The notes beneath the pieces were generated by a model. The model worked only from the letters and a program-made list of their open reading frames with translations, did no database searches and was not told where the DNA came from. The translations under genes were made by a program, and so were the position numbers. A DNA stretch of 64,000 nt from Agapanthus africanus. Its lineage: Eukaryota > Streptophyta > Magnoliopsida > Asparagales > Amaryllidaceae. Location: contig CM057344.1 in NCBI GenBank assembly GCA_030015575.1, positions 594,774,410-594,838,409 on the forward strand. The letters run 5' to 3'. Positions 52,026 to 63,278 of the stretch are shown here, piece after piece; position 1 is the stretch's first letter, and each line of letters begins with the position of its first letter.

Positions 52026-55000
52026 GTTTCCTATTGCAAAGAGAAGAAAAGAAAAGAAAAGAAAAGGGGAAAACGTTATTATATGAAGCATGGGCATGAG
52101 AGAAAGAGGGTGAGGGGTCAAAGTTAAGTCTTGGTCATTCCTTCTCTTCTCATTTTCTTCATCATCCTTGCCTCCTCCTCTCTCATGGCAGCACCCCCTT
52201 TTCCCTCCACTTCAAAACCCTCACTTCATCATCAAATCTCCATCAAAACCCCACTCCCACTTCACAAAAAATGTGCACAAGCTCCCAAGCTACCCTTTGG
52301 ACCAAAAAAGTTTGAGTTTTGGCGTTGTGGAGGATTCATGAGTGCAAAAGGAGGTAATTATCCCATCATTAGTGTAGAATTTCCATTGCTTTAGCATCCA
52401 TGTTAAATTAGAATCGATATTGTGTGGTTTTGGGGACTTTGAAAACTTTAAGTTGAGGATTAGGGTTTGAGTTGAAACCAAAGGTGAAATTAAGGCTAGT
52501 AGAGGCTACACAACCCCTGTGGTGATTGATTGGAGACCTAAACCAGAGACTAGAACCCATTTTAGCGAACTTAGAAACCCGATATCGGAAGAATTGTGGA
52601 TTCTGTGTGTGTATATTGAAATCTGCTAACACCCGGAGCCTCTGAAAATTATTTAGCAAACACAGAGTGATGTGCAGGAAACCTGGAGTGTACCACAAAA
52701 ACCCTAGCCCCTAACCCTCAACCCTGGCCGCAAATTAATTCATTCTGGCCGCAATTTGCGGCCAGAGCAGTTTGTAATTTATTATTTTTTGTTCCAGGGC
52801 CTTATCTCCAATAAATTAGACCCTTGGCATATGCAAAATTGGCTGATTTGACCTAGGGTAAAATCTGGGATAATTTTCTTGTGTTGGCGCATTGTTTTAC
52901 GACTTGTTTTAACATGGATTTTGGTATTTGATATTTCATTTCCGTCGTGTGGCGTTTGAACATCAACGGCTAGGGTTATTGGTCGTGTTTGCATGCGAGG
53001 CTATAGGTTTTTACCTATGAGCGTAGCGTGTGCCGTTTTTGGTTTTCCTATGTGATTTTAATACGCATTTGCGATTGGATTTTATGTGTAGGTACCCCAC
53101 GTGATGTCGATACATTGAAGATGAAGATGGCGACATCGGCATCGGCACACAAGAAGCAAGGTGAGTAGATATATATCTACGGGGGAAGTCGGGTGGATGG
53201 CGTATAGCACCCCCGCAGTTCGTAGTATAGTTATGATATATATGGATATATATGTGGTTTATGATACGTGGATGATCATCAAGATATGATTATGTGTTCA
53301 TGGTTGGTTTGGGGTTATTAGAAGTGAACTAGCATAGCTTCTTAGTCGCAAACCCTAGAATAGGTTTACACCCATAGCACACACCTGCATTCATCTTATT
53401 ACCTGTGCGTATATGGGGATATGTATATATATATATATATACACACACACACATGGGTATGGGACTATGTATATATATATATACGTATACATATACATGG
53501 ATTATGAGGATAGTACTTGGGATTGGAGATGAGTCGATGAGATTGGGCTTGAGGCCGTGAGATCGGTGATGTGATATGGTTCGTATTTGAGATACGACGT
53601 GATGTTTTAGCGGGTCCTTTCGGCGTGGTGTTTTCAGACACACGCATGCATATACATATATGGTATCAGTATTGTACTAGACGTAGATCAGTACCCTCGA
53701 TCATGATATTTGATAAAAAGAGGATACCAGATGATTAATGTGATTGATGTAACATTGACCCGTACCCAGATTTGGGATGTCGTAAGACGGATTTACCATA
53801 CGAGCTATATTAATGATAGATCCGCACTCTTGACTCGAGGATGTCATATTGTATTAGGGTATCGTATGGGATACTATTGAGGCGGGATCACCGACTATTA
53901 TATAAATATATGTATCGACTCAGATGTTAGGCGGCTTCCTTACCTTTCGATCAGCCTGTTAGTTTAGCCTGGTAGTTACTTGTAAATGATGGATTAGACT
54001 TGAGTCATACCTATTTCAAAACTAACAAATCGTGAGTATTTTAAAGACAGGCCAAGGGATTCTACGGATATTTCAAAGGACGTATCTTTTCTTAAAACAC
54101 CGTAGCCCTTATTTTCAAAACACCACGATTCGTATTATTTCAAATGGCAAAACTGTACGACTCATACTTATATAAATGCAGATTAGTTATCATTGTATTT
54201 ATTGTTCAGCTCCCGCATATTCTTTTTATTCGCATCGCATCGCATGCTTATATTGTGTTTTCATATGCCATTATTGAGATCATGCTGTCAGGACACCAGC
54301 ACCATTACCGATGATGCGTATGTTCCACATACACTTACTTGCCGGCTCACACACATCATTATCTGTAATTGTCATGTCACGAACACTTTAGAGAATATTA
54401 CTCATTGACATAGCTTGTTAACTGATAGTTCGACATGGTATTAGCGTATTCATCTTTATATGCTAGTTTAGGCATTGCAGTTATTACTTGCTACCGCATG
54501 CATATTATTATTCACTGTTATGCAGTATTATGGAGTTTTTTATGTCGATATTCACTGTTTACTTACTATTGATGATTGGATTTCGGATTTTCATGAGATT
54601 TCCTGGATTTGAGAGAAAACCGCAAGAATATATATAAACTTCTCTCTCTCTCTCTCTTTTTAAAATGAAAAGTGCGGTTTTCTCGTGATGTATGAGTCGT
54701 CCATCATGATATTTTCTCGGTTATAAGATGGATTTCGAGACCCGATTCGAGGAGTTGAATGAAGCGTCTACGGGTACATGGTGGACCCGGTAAGATATCC
54801 CACGGCAAGAAGCTCGAGGTGTAGACGATGAACCCGGCAGGGGCACACTACCTACCGGTGATTTTACCTGGCGCGTCGGATATCCGGAGGATACCGTTCG
54901 TGGTCGTGGGATTGATGATAGGAGCCGATTCGGACTAACGGAACCCTAGATAGTGAGATTTGAGATATTGAGGTTTTGAGATTTGATGATACAGGCCAGT

Positions 55001-56034
55001 CCGGATAGCCGGAGCCTGAGATATTGAGATATTGGGATTTATCTTTTGTGTAGATGCTAGACACTGTTTATGTTGATTTCATTGATGATACCTCATTTTA
55101 ATTATACAAAAATCTCACTAAGTTATGAAAACAGTTTCTTCATTTACATGTATTATGCTTTCATGCATTCATACCTCATTCATATGATATGTTGTTACCT
55201 GAGGACTGACACGAGCACATGGGATTACACTTATGTATAGATGTTTACCGTTGTCACCTTTTCTCGCTTCAGACTTATCATTTGAGGTTATATATATGTA
55301 TATTGATCGTATTGACCTAGGATAGTGTCATACATATGATTTCTGCTCGGTGATGTTTTCTACTCATGAGTTGGCAACTCACCCCCGTTGTTCCACAGTT
55401 TCTTGCAGGTTTTGCCGTACAGGGTTCGTTACGGCTTTGCCGGCACACTGCTTCCTTTCCGGGTGATTTGCTTTGGTAGGTGGGTTCACTTGCATCGTGA
55501 CCACCATTATACCTTGTATATTATTTATTTCAGTTGTATCTAGTAAACTCCATCAACCAGACATGTATATTTTATTGACTTAGAGACCAGTGATGTATAT
55601 TCTTTTGACCTTAGAGTCGCGCATTGTATTATGATGGTTTTCTTGTTGCTTTGAGTTCCCTTTTGAGTTTTGATCCTCGCCCTTCGGCGTTGTATATTAT
55701 ATTGCTTGCGTGGTTATGGCCGTCGATTGACGAAGAGCTAGCTCCCGCTTGGGGATGCCTTTTGTCATTATGTATATATTTATCATGTTGTACCCCGTTC
55801 GGGGCCAGGATTTACAATGAAAACTATGCCGAAATTTTTAGAAAAGACTGGTGATTTTTAAAATGCATATTTCGGCTTATGTTGCTAAACTACTTGATTT
55901 AAATTGGTTTTTCCTCCACTCTACTGCTTTACTTGGTTTTGATTTCTGGGTTTTGGCTTACTTAGATTACGTATGCCTCGAAACATTTCGTAATTTAAGT
56001 GCCGGTCATGTTCCGTACTTTTCGGGTCGTGACA
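52026..56034 (+). repeat. El-3 3' LTR, segment 2
   Basis: It resumes with GTTTC (El-2 duplication) and matches the 5' LTR from about 31630 to 35626. It ends GTGACA at 56034. Its small ORFs mirror those of the 5' LTR and show no domains. Confidence 0.9.
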
Positions 56035-57792
56035 AAGTCGTAGGAGTATCGAGATTGGGCATCGATACTCCAGAGTAGACTAGTGTATACATATCTAGAC
56101 CCTGACGAGGGGCGATGGATTGGTCCTGCAGCCATTGGTGAGGTGCACCTAAGATTGTATATAGGTGCTCACTGGGTGTGAGTACATCGGACGGACTCGC
56201 CGAGTACTGGCTAGATAGTATTATACCTAACGTTATATAGCAGTTCTCTGGTGGCATGAGTGTAGATAGTCTGTCGACCTGAGGTCATCATTTGTCTCGT
56301 GTGAGTTCCCACTGTGCTTTGATTACTATCCTACCATGGCTCTATTGAGTCGTGCAAACAAGTTTTAGTTGGGTACAGTCCCGAGCCACATGGAGGTAGT
56401 GAGCGACTATTGGGGATTCGTCTCTTCCAATATAGAGAGTCGATGTCGCACTGTGATCGGTTGGTCAACACCATAAGTCTCTGACCAGGGTGGATTGAGA
56501 ATTACTGGTAGTAGGACCAGTAGATTCTCGGATGGTCTTAAGCCACACCGACACTGGTTATTAGGGGTCTGACGTTTTCCACTCCTCTAGACCTTGGATG
56601 CGATACTCTCAGATGAATATACCGGACTACACGGAGATTGTCATGGACAGGCTCAGTATGGGTTCAGATGAGTTCGCTCATCGGCCTTCTTTTCTACATG
56701 TACCTGGGTAGCCGTTACGTACAGCTAGTGCCGCTGACGGACTTGTAGTTAAACCCACTGCCAGCGTACTGTCGATTGTTTAGAGTCCTATACACAGGGT
56801 TTCCCTGGTTCAGGCAAAACGATGTAGAGGCCGTATGGTTTTACGGCAGGGTTCCGATCATATTAGTATACTGGCTACATGGATGTTGTTCGGACGGATA
56901 ATACTAGTGGGCTTTGGTTTAAGCCGGATCCTAGTATTATATTAATTTATTATTATTATCTTATTGTATTCTTATTTTTCGGAATACAAATACATGTATG
57001 TATATACGGTGAGGGTATTCTTGTAATTTCACAAGACATATTTCTAGAAGGAGATACCTCATTATTAGATTTATCTATTTGTGGAAATAGATTAATGAGG
57101 TGGAAAATGGAGATATTTGTGGCATTGATGTAAGCATGGCTAAGTCATTTGTTTATTCGTTTGACTTTACTATTCAAGCATGGTTGCTTATTTTCTATTG
57201 AAAATAATCCATGCTTGATTATTGTTTTGACTTAGCCATTCTCATTTGCCTCCATACCCTAGCTCATTTGCTCTTTCTCATTCTCTCTCCATTTTTTCCC
57301 TCTCCTTCTTCTTTCTCAAGACCTAACCCTCATATGTGTTGTGAATCCTAGAGCTCCTTAGATAAAACACTCTATTCATCTCTCTACATCTACTAAGTTG
57401 TCTAGCCTAGCAAATTAGACATCTTAGTTACCTCATACTTAAGGTTGAAGCTTGAACCATAGGCTCTCGGGTAGATCATCTTCGACAAAGAGGAGACCGA
57501 CGATCGAGTTCCATTCAAGCTATCTAGGAGCTTAGAAGAGGAGAAGAAGCTTCAAGCCACCAAAGAGCTAAGAAGAAAAGTAGAAGACCCGAAGGACTTG
57601 ATCAAGGAGGTATAAACTCTCACCGAGTAGTTAGAAACCTTCTTGTAGTTAGTATTAGCTAGTTATGGTTTAATAAAGATCTTGGGCTGTCTTGGTCGAT
57701 GTTGTGAAGCCACTCTTTTGAAATAGAAAAAATCGTTTTTTTGTGTATTCCGCCTCCCCGCCGACTCGCGGGGTGAGCGACATCGACTTACA
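56035..57792 (+). repeat. Copia-A 3' LTR, segment 3
   Basis: It opens with AAGTC (El-3 duplication). From 56537 it matches the 5' LTR from 6981, including the foldback (57133-57242). It contains the unoccupied sites for both Gyp-1 (56537) and the plastid fragment (57434-57441). It ends TTACA. Confidence 0.88.
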
Positions 57793-58791
57793 GCTGCTGG
57801 ACATGGTTTTTATGATGTTTTCGAGTGTCAATACTGGGCACTCAGGTTTTATCATGATTTGGTGTGTCGTTGATGGACACACGATTGATGATACATTTAT
57901 ACTCACGCATATATTTACACATGACATGGTACTACCTTATGACACGGACACGAGTGCATTGGTATTATACATATGCTTATACTATTACCCTGGTACCACT
58001 CGATGTCTCTATATTATTATTGTATTACTGTATGACCTAGGAGATCGCCATACATTCGATTTCTACCCGGTGATATGTTCTACTCACGAGTTGGCAATTC
58101 ACCCCCGCTGTGCCACAGTTTTCTTGCAGGTTTGACCGTACGGATTCAGTAGCGGCATGCTGGCACACAACTTCTTCCGGGTGATTTGATTTTGTAGGTG
58201 GGGTACACTTGTATCGTGACCACCATTTGTACTTGTATATTTATTTAGTTGTATCTAGTTAAAAGCTCCATCAACCAGACCATATATATTTGGTAGACTT
58301 AGAAACCGCATGATTGTATATTCTTTTGGAATTAAAGTCACGCTCATGTATCTATTCTTATTTCTGGTTTTCTTGATGATATTTTGGTTTCTTTATTTTC
58401 TTTTTGTGTTTGATCTTCGCCTTTGGCATCGTTTACCTGTATTTGTGTATCGTTTCCGCCAATTTGGCGAAGAGCTAGCTCCTGCTTAGGGATGCCTATT
58501 ATTATTGCTTGTATTGCTTTCGGATTAAAATTTACAAAGGAGGTGCTGCTCAAATTTCAAATGACGAAAATGTTTTAACTACGGTATATAATCCACTTGC
58601 GTTTCATATAATATTGCTTATGTTTTTAAAGAAAGAACCTGATTTCATTAAACCTTTACTTCAAAACTTCATCTCCACTATTTTCCCTAAAGGTTTAGAT
58701 TTCTGGGCTTTTGGCTTACTTGGATCAGGTGGGGTCCTATAGACTTCACGTGATTGAAGTGCCAGTCACGTGCCTTTTCTGGGTCATGACA
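57793..58791 (+). repeat. El-4 LTR, right part
   Basis: It resembles the last part of the El-3 LTR (about 34700-35626), for example ACTCACGAGTTGGCAA and the approach to CATGACA at 58791. The left part is cut off by Copia-A. Confidence 0.75.
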
Positions 58792-58795
58792 AAGT

Positions 58796-58808
58796 TGGTA
58801 TCAGAGTG
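58796..58808 (+). promoter_or_regulatory. El-4 primer binding site (tRNA-iMet type)
   Basis: TGGTATCAGAGTG lies four bases after the LTR, one base off the standard TGGTATCAGAGC. Confidence 0.8.
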
Positions 58809-58856
58809 TTAGGTTTAATCTTGGTTCGAGTCTAGATTTGACTATGCGGAGTCTAG

Positions 58857-58859
<3 letters not shown>

Positions 58860-58917
<58 letters not shown>
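58860..58917. repeat. (AT)n microsatellite, about 28 units
   Basis: An uninterrupted AT run sits in the El-4 internal region shortly after the primer site. El-3 has no such run at the equivalent place. Confidence 0.97.
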
Positions 58918-58919
<2 letters not shown>

Positions 58920-59149
58920 GGAACCTAGGCTTGACCTTATGGAACTTAGACTTGACTGAGGGAGTATTAGACCCGAACTTTCATTGCATAGGTTAATCTT
59001 GGTTGATGGAGCAGGTAACTTAAAAAGAGTGACGTACCGTGTGTATGTTCTACGGCATATTTACGATATGCTGCTCCGCTTAAGTAGCTTTAGGATGTAG
59101 ATTTCTTAGGCACTGTATTTCTATTCATTCCTATAAGCTATCCTCATCG

Positions 59150-60110
59150 ATATCGGGTTGTGGTTTCTATTACCTTAGCTACATGAGCAAAGAGAGCTGC
59201 AGCTAGAAATACGGTCAAAGCGAGCTCGTCAGGGACGAGAACTGACCAGGATGTATCCGATGACGTACGAATGCATTGATTTTTTATTCTACAAGGATTT
59301 CTTGTCGACACGAACGTTCGGATCTGCACCAGATGATCGGGCCATTGCTGGAGGCCAGCCAGATTGTGAAGACTATTGAGGTACCGTCTACTCTAGAAGA
59401 TTTATATGTTGTCTACCGTGCAGACAGATGAACCAGCTAGCGCTGAGATTGACCGGATGTCGCTTCCAGAGTTTGTATAGCCGAGACCATAAGAGTTTGC
59501 AGACAGGGATGTGACAGAAGATCACTAGTCACCCTTAGATAAGTAACTAGGACATTTTGTTCATTCGGATGCTCCGATGCAAGGTCATCAAATTGACTAG
59601 TTTCAGTTAGAAGGGAATCTCACTCAGACGTGTTATGAGTAAATTGAGAAAGGACTAGCAAAAGCATATTCCTCCGATGACTTAGATGAGTTCCCAAGTA
59701 TGTAATTGGCCAAATGCCTTCTACAGAATATTAGAGATGCCGAGTTCGTAGTTTCGGAAGAGAATCTGGATATGACTATAGCCAATTGGAGCGCGGTTGA
59801 CACAAATATGAAGAGATGGTTCCGAATTGGTCCATATTGAAGGAAAGCGGAGTAAGAAGTTCGTGCGAGATCTTAGCGAGTTGATGTTCCTCTCCGTTGA
59901 TATCAGAGACTTGATACGCACGCAGAGGCGTTGAATACGGCCGTATTTCCAGAGGAAGGTCTTGATGAGAATGCCGCTGTTCTGAAATAAGAAATGGATT
60001 AAGTGAAGAGTGCCAGCTTCCGGGCAGTCTGGCAGCGATGAGATTGGGAGAGACCTTGGCAGGTTCTTTCTGGAATAATACGCGATAAAGATTCATACCC
60101 AAGATCGGTT
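59150..60110 (+). pseudogene. El-4 gag ruins
   Basis: There are short matches to the El-3 ruins, near 59220 (SSSGTRTDQD) and near 59855-59930 (the counterpart of El-3 36780-36860). All frames are closed. Assignment to a Tekay-type gag is tentative. Confidence 0.35.
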
Positions 60111-60484
60111 GTATAGCACATACTCAGTGGGCCAGAGGCTGCCCTCTTTGACGTGATGGGTGGCCATGTTAATCGGCCAGGGGATGTTCAGAGAAGTGTC
60201 TGAATGGGACTCTTCCGTCACTACTCTTGATCGTGTTGTCGAACCGAGGAGTCATGCAACTGGTATTCTGCAGAGGGAAACAAGAACCTAAGAGCAGAGG
60301 ATGCCAGACCGTGGGTAGGAGGCAAGTGGATATTCTTTCTCTGCCAGCCTTGGGTGCACCAGTACCTTTCGACATTGAAGGAGGGATACCTCGGTTATGT
60401 ATGAATTGAGTCTTGGTGATTCGGACATCACGTTTCTATCAATTTGATTACGGTATTTGACGATTTGTTTCACGATTGATATTT

Positions 60485-61060
60485 CCTATGTGCACCACAG
60501 TTACACTTGATTCATATTTTCATACATCAGTTGTACTGATTATGTTTTTGTGCATACCCATTGGCACTCAATTTTGATTTTACGCACTCCGAGATACTTG
60601 ATTTTGATTTCATGCATATAGTATGCACGTGATTTTGACTTATGCATTCGGTGTAGTTCACTCGCACTTTCAGTACTTGATATGGGTTTTTTATACACGC
60701 AGTTGCATACGTTTACGAGTTCATATATCCCGGTATACTTGTTTTTGATTTGTGCTTGTCGTATACCGTTGATCTTGATTCATATACTTGATATTTATTT
60801 CGTGCACCCTAGTGCACTGGATTTATGTTTTTATGCACCTTGTGCACTTGTGCGCATACTTGGCGCCCTTAATGAGATTTTGTGCATACCAGATGCACTT
60901 AATCGAGATTCTTCGTGCATATTAGATGCACCTGGTATTGTTGTCGTGCACACCTGTTGCACGTGACAGATACTTTCGTGCACACCCGTTGCACTTAGTC
61001 TTTGCTCTGTGCATATTCGTGTGACTTATATTTGATTTCGATTTCTGTGCGCACCAGATG
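60485..61060. repeat. Array of GTGCA-N-TGCAC inverted repeats in El-4 tail
   Basis: This is the counterpart of El-3 37210-37890, with about nine recognisable units (centres include CACCTGT, CACCCGT, TACCAGA, TATTAGA) and similar TTGATTTTGATTT spacers. Several units have lost one arm. Confidence 0.7.
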
Positions 61061-61576
61061 CACGTGGAATTTATATATATACTATCTGAGGTCGATTTCC
61101 TTCGAGCATTATGTTTTTATGACATATATTATATTATATAGTAACTGAGCAGGACTAGTCTGAAGACAGTACCTGAGTATTTTTGCATGCATCGATATTT
61201 GCGAGGGGATTTCAAAAGAGCTATAGTCTCAATATTTTCCTACGTGTCCATGAGTGACACGAAAAATTTACAAGAAAACCCTTCCCAAGCCATTTTCAAA
61301 AGGCAAAACGTCTACGTTAAATAAAAGATATGTAGATATATATAGTTATTTCCTTACAAATGAACGGCTGCTACATGTGCCGCGATATGCGCATCGCACG
61401 GCGATTTGAATAGGGATTTTGCATGCACTTTATTTCAGTTGTTTTGACGATTTCATAACGATGCGTACTATATATATATGATAATGTCCTAACTATATTA
61501 CATTTGATTTTAATAGTAGATTTTGAAATTGGTATTTTTGCATTAACTCCCATGATGGCGTGACGCTTGACGGAGT

Positions 61577-61961
61577 TCCGATTTTGATTTACATGAACGT
61601 TCAGCACCTGGCCCGAGACAAAATTACCAGCTCTGGGTTTGACTCACAGTCGTCACAGACGCTCGAGTCCGTGATACTGACATTGCGCTTCGGGTTGCTC
61701 GTCACTGACATCAAATTTCATGTCATTGACGCCAAGACTTACTATAACGCTTTGCTCGGCAGGCCTTGGTTATATAAGTACAACATCATCCCTTCTACAC
61801 AACATCAGTGTATGAAGTATTTCAAAGACGGCTTGGAATACACCGTCACAGGGGAGCTAAATCCGTTCTCCGTAAACGAGGTCCAAAAATATGAAGACGC
61901 AAAGTACTTCCTACCAGACATTGAAGATACAAAAAGGTGTCATAAGCCGGAGGATAAATAG
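61577..61961 (+). pseudogene. Tat-like protease, N-terminal part missing
   Basis: In frame from 61577 it shows the C-terminal half of a retroviral-type aspartic protease: FHVIDAKTYYNALLGRPWL at about 61720-61775, then PSTQHQCMKYF. The catalytic DSG/DTG motif would lie upstream and is absent because the fragment is truncated. A stop at 61959 ends the frame. An in-frame ATG at 61560 belongs to El-4 sequence and is fortuitous. Confidence 0.75.
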
Positions 61962-62157
61962 AAGTCCGTTACCACTATCCCGATCTTTGGGAGCGATACC
62001 GAGGAAGATGAAGAAATATTACTCGGGGCTACCCCAAAAAGAAAACAATAGGCCAAGACCATCTACTCCTATTCTGGTCTTTGGTAGAGACTCTAAGGAC
62101 GAGGCCAATGCAGTGTTCTCCGTCCGCCCGTTAATACAAACATTCGCCGAAGTAGAT

Positions 62158-62909
62158 TAGAGTCTGCAAATCATGATGGCTCCGCATCGGCATTACAAGG
62201 AACTTGATGCGCTCGATACATACAGCGCACAAGAACTATAGACTTTCTACGTCCCTCCCAGGCGAAGAGGTGAAAATCCGATCCTCTTCTACCAATTTAC
62301 GGAGACCAGAGTAGAAAAGAATTCTGGCGTGGTGCCGATTTCGCACTCGACAAGCTTCAACCAATCCATCTGCCAAGATACTATACGGGAGGATTGAAAA
62401 GGCTGTTAAGACGCCAAGGTGTACCCCTCAAACAAACTGTTCGACAAGCCCAATTCTACAAAAAGATTTGGGATATTCCTGGGACTCAGCGAAAGATGCC
62501 CAACGGGAAGATGGAGACAACCGAGCTCGGATACGTTCGGTCCAAGAAACGGAAGCAGTTCCACAGCTACCGTGTCATAAACAACTCCAGCGAAGGGGAA
62601 AACGCTCTTCTGAATAGCCGTGACGTTGAAACAGAGCGAAATCCCGCTCTAAGAATGTTCAGTCCGTCACTCGAAGAACAAATAGACAATCTAATAAAAG
62701 AAGCTTGTCAAAAGAGCCGAGACAATCACAGTCGCGAAATAGCCATTTATGAAAAGGCCAGAATGCAGCGCCTCAATCAGCAATCTGCTGAGAAGGAAGA
62801 CTATAATGCTCTTCATCCCCGGCCCGCTGTATGTCCTCGCGAAAAGGGAAAATCCCGAAATAGAGGCAAAAATAGGGCAAAGAACGTAAACAACATTCGA
62901 AAACAATAA
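62158..62909 (+). pseudogene. Tat-like linker between protease and knuckle
   Basis: The frame is closed at first; from 62394 to 62909 it is open (171 residues). The stretch near 62680-62780 (IDNLIKEACQKSRDN, then AIYEKARMQRLNQ) aligns with El-1 at about 21673-21770. The rest is basic and without a known domain. Confidence 0.55.
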
Positions 62910-62972
62910 AGCAAATCCAAGAAACCGTGCAATCGAGGAAAAGTCGATTGGAACCCGTCCTTTATAAAGAAG

Positions 62973-63278
62973 ATGGGTGCGAAATACTATTTCCCCCAAG
63001 ACAAGACGAGGAAAATATTCAATCTTGTCATGAAGCATCAAATGATGATGCTCCCAGAGTCTCGGCATCCCGAACAAATAAACGAGGTCCGTCATCCAGA
63101 TTACTGCTCCTACCACCGAGCAATAGGTCATCCCCTCGAAAACTGCTTCACCTTCAAAGACTGGGTAGAAGACTAGTATCAGCAAGGCAGGTTCGCTTTG
63201 TCCGACAGCTAGAGGGTAACCCCGCCGCAAAAGCATGAGCCAAAGAGGACCTATACCTTGAGGATAGGACCAGCTTAA
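62973..63278 (+). pseudogene. Tat-like CHHC knuckle module
   Basis: YYFPQDKTRKIFNLV is followed by the knuckle CSYHRAIGHPLENC (C-x2-H-x4-H-x4-C, about 63102-63143) and FKDWVED. It is homologous to the duplicated module of El-1 and El-2. TAG at 63174 (for a Gln codon) and at 63210 (for Trp), and TAA at 63276, interrupt it. The module lies between protease and reverse transcriptase here. Confidence 0.75.

Larger units (their letters stand above)
31511..56034 (+). mobile_element. El-3: pol-less Tekay-like LTR element carrying El-2 in its 3' LTR
   Basis: The 5' LTR is 31511-35626 (TGTAACATTT to GTGACA), followed by a tRNA-iMet-type primer site, a 2.9-kb internal region with gag ruins and an inverted-repeat array, a polypurine tract, and a 3' LTR (38532-38867 plus 52026-56034) split by El-2. 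The LTR ends and primer site are as in chromoviruses, but no protease, polymerase or integrase is present. The target duplication is TAGTC/AAGTC (4 of 5). The 5' LTR lacks roughly 240 bp near 31615 that the 3' LTR retains (about 38640-38867). Confidence 0.88.
6981..57792 (+). mobile_element. Copia-A: Ty1/copia element, both LTRs disrupted by nested insertions
   Basis: Host of most of the window. Parts: 5' LTR (6981-8709, left part off-window because Gyp-1 sits in it), internal region 8710-14758, and a 3' LTR in three pieces (14759-14959, 31446-31510, 56035-57792) interrupted by El-1 and by El-3 with El-2. The internal domain order gag-PR-INT-RT-RH is diagnostic of Ty1/copia. The 5' LTR from 6981 matches 56537-57792 almost end to end, apart from the plastid insertion. 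Frameshifts and stops show the element is dead. Confidence 0.9.
57793..61576 (+). mobile_element. El-4: decayed Tekay-like element, outermost host, relative of El-3
   Basis: LTR end (57793-58791), tRNA-iMet-type primer site, (AT)n run, gag ruins, inverted-repeat array and the start of the tail, all colinear with El-3 34700-38372 but clearly diverged. It stops at 61576, where a Tat-like pol fragment begins. Its left part would be to the left of Gyp-1, beyond the window. Confidence 0.75.
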
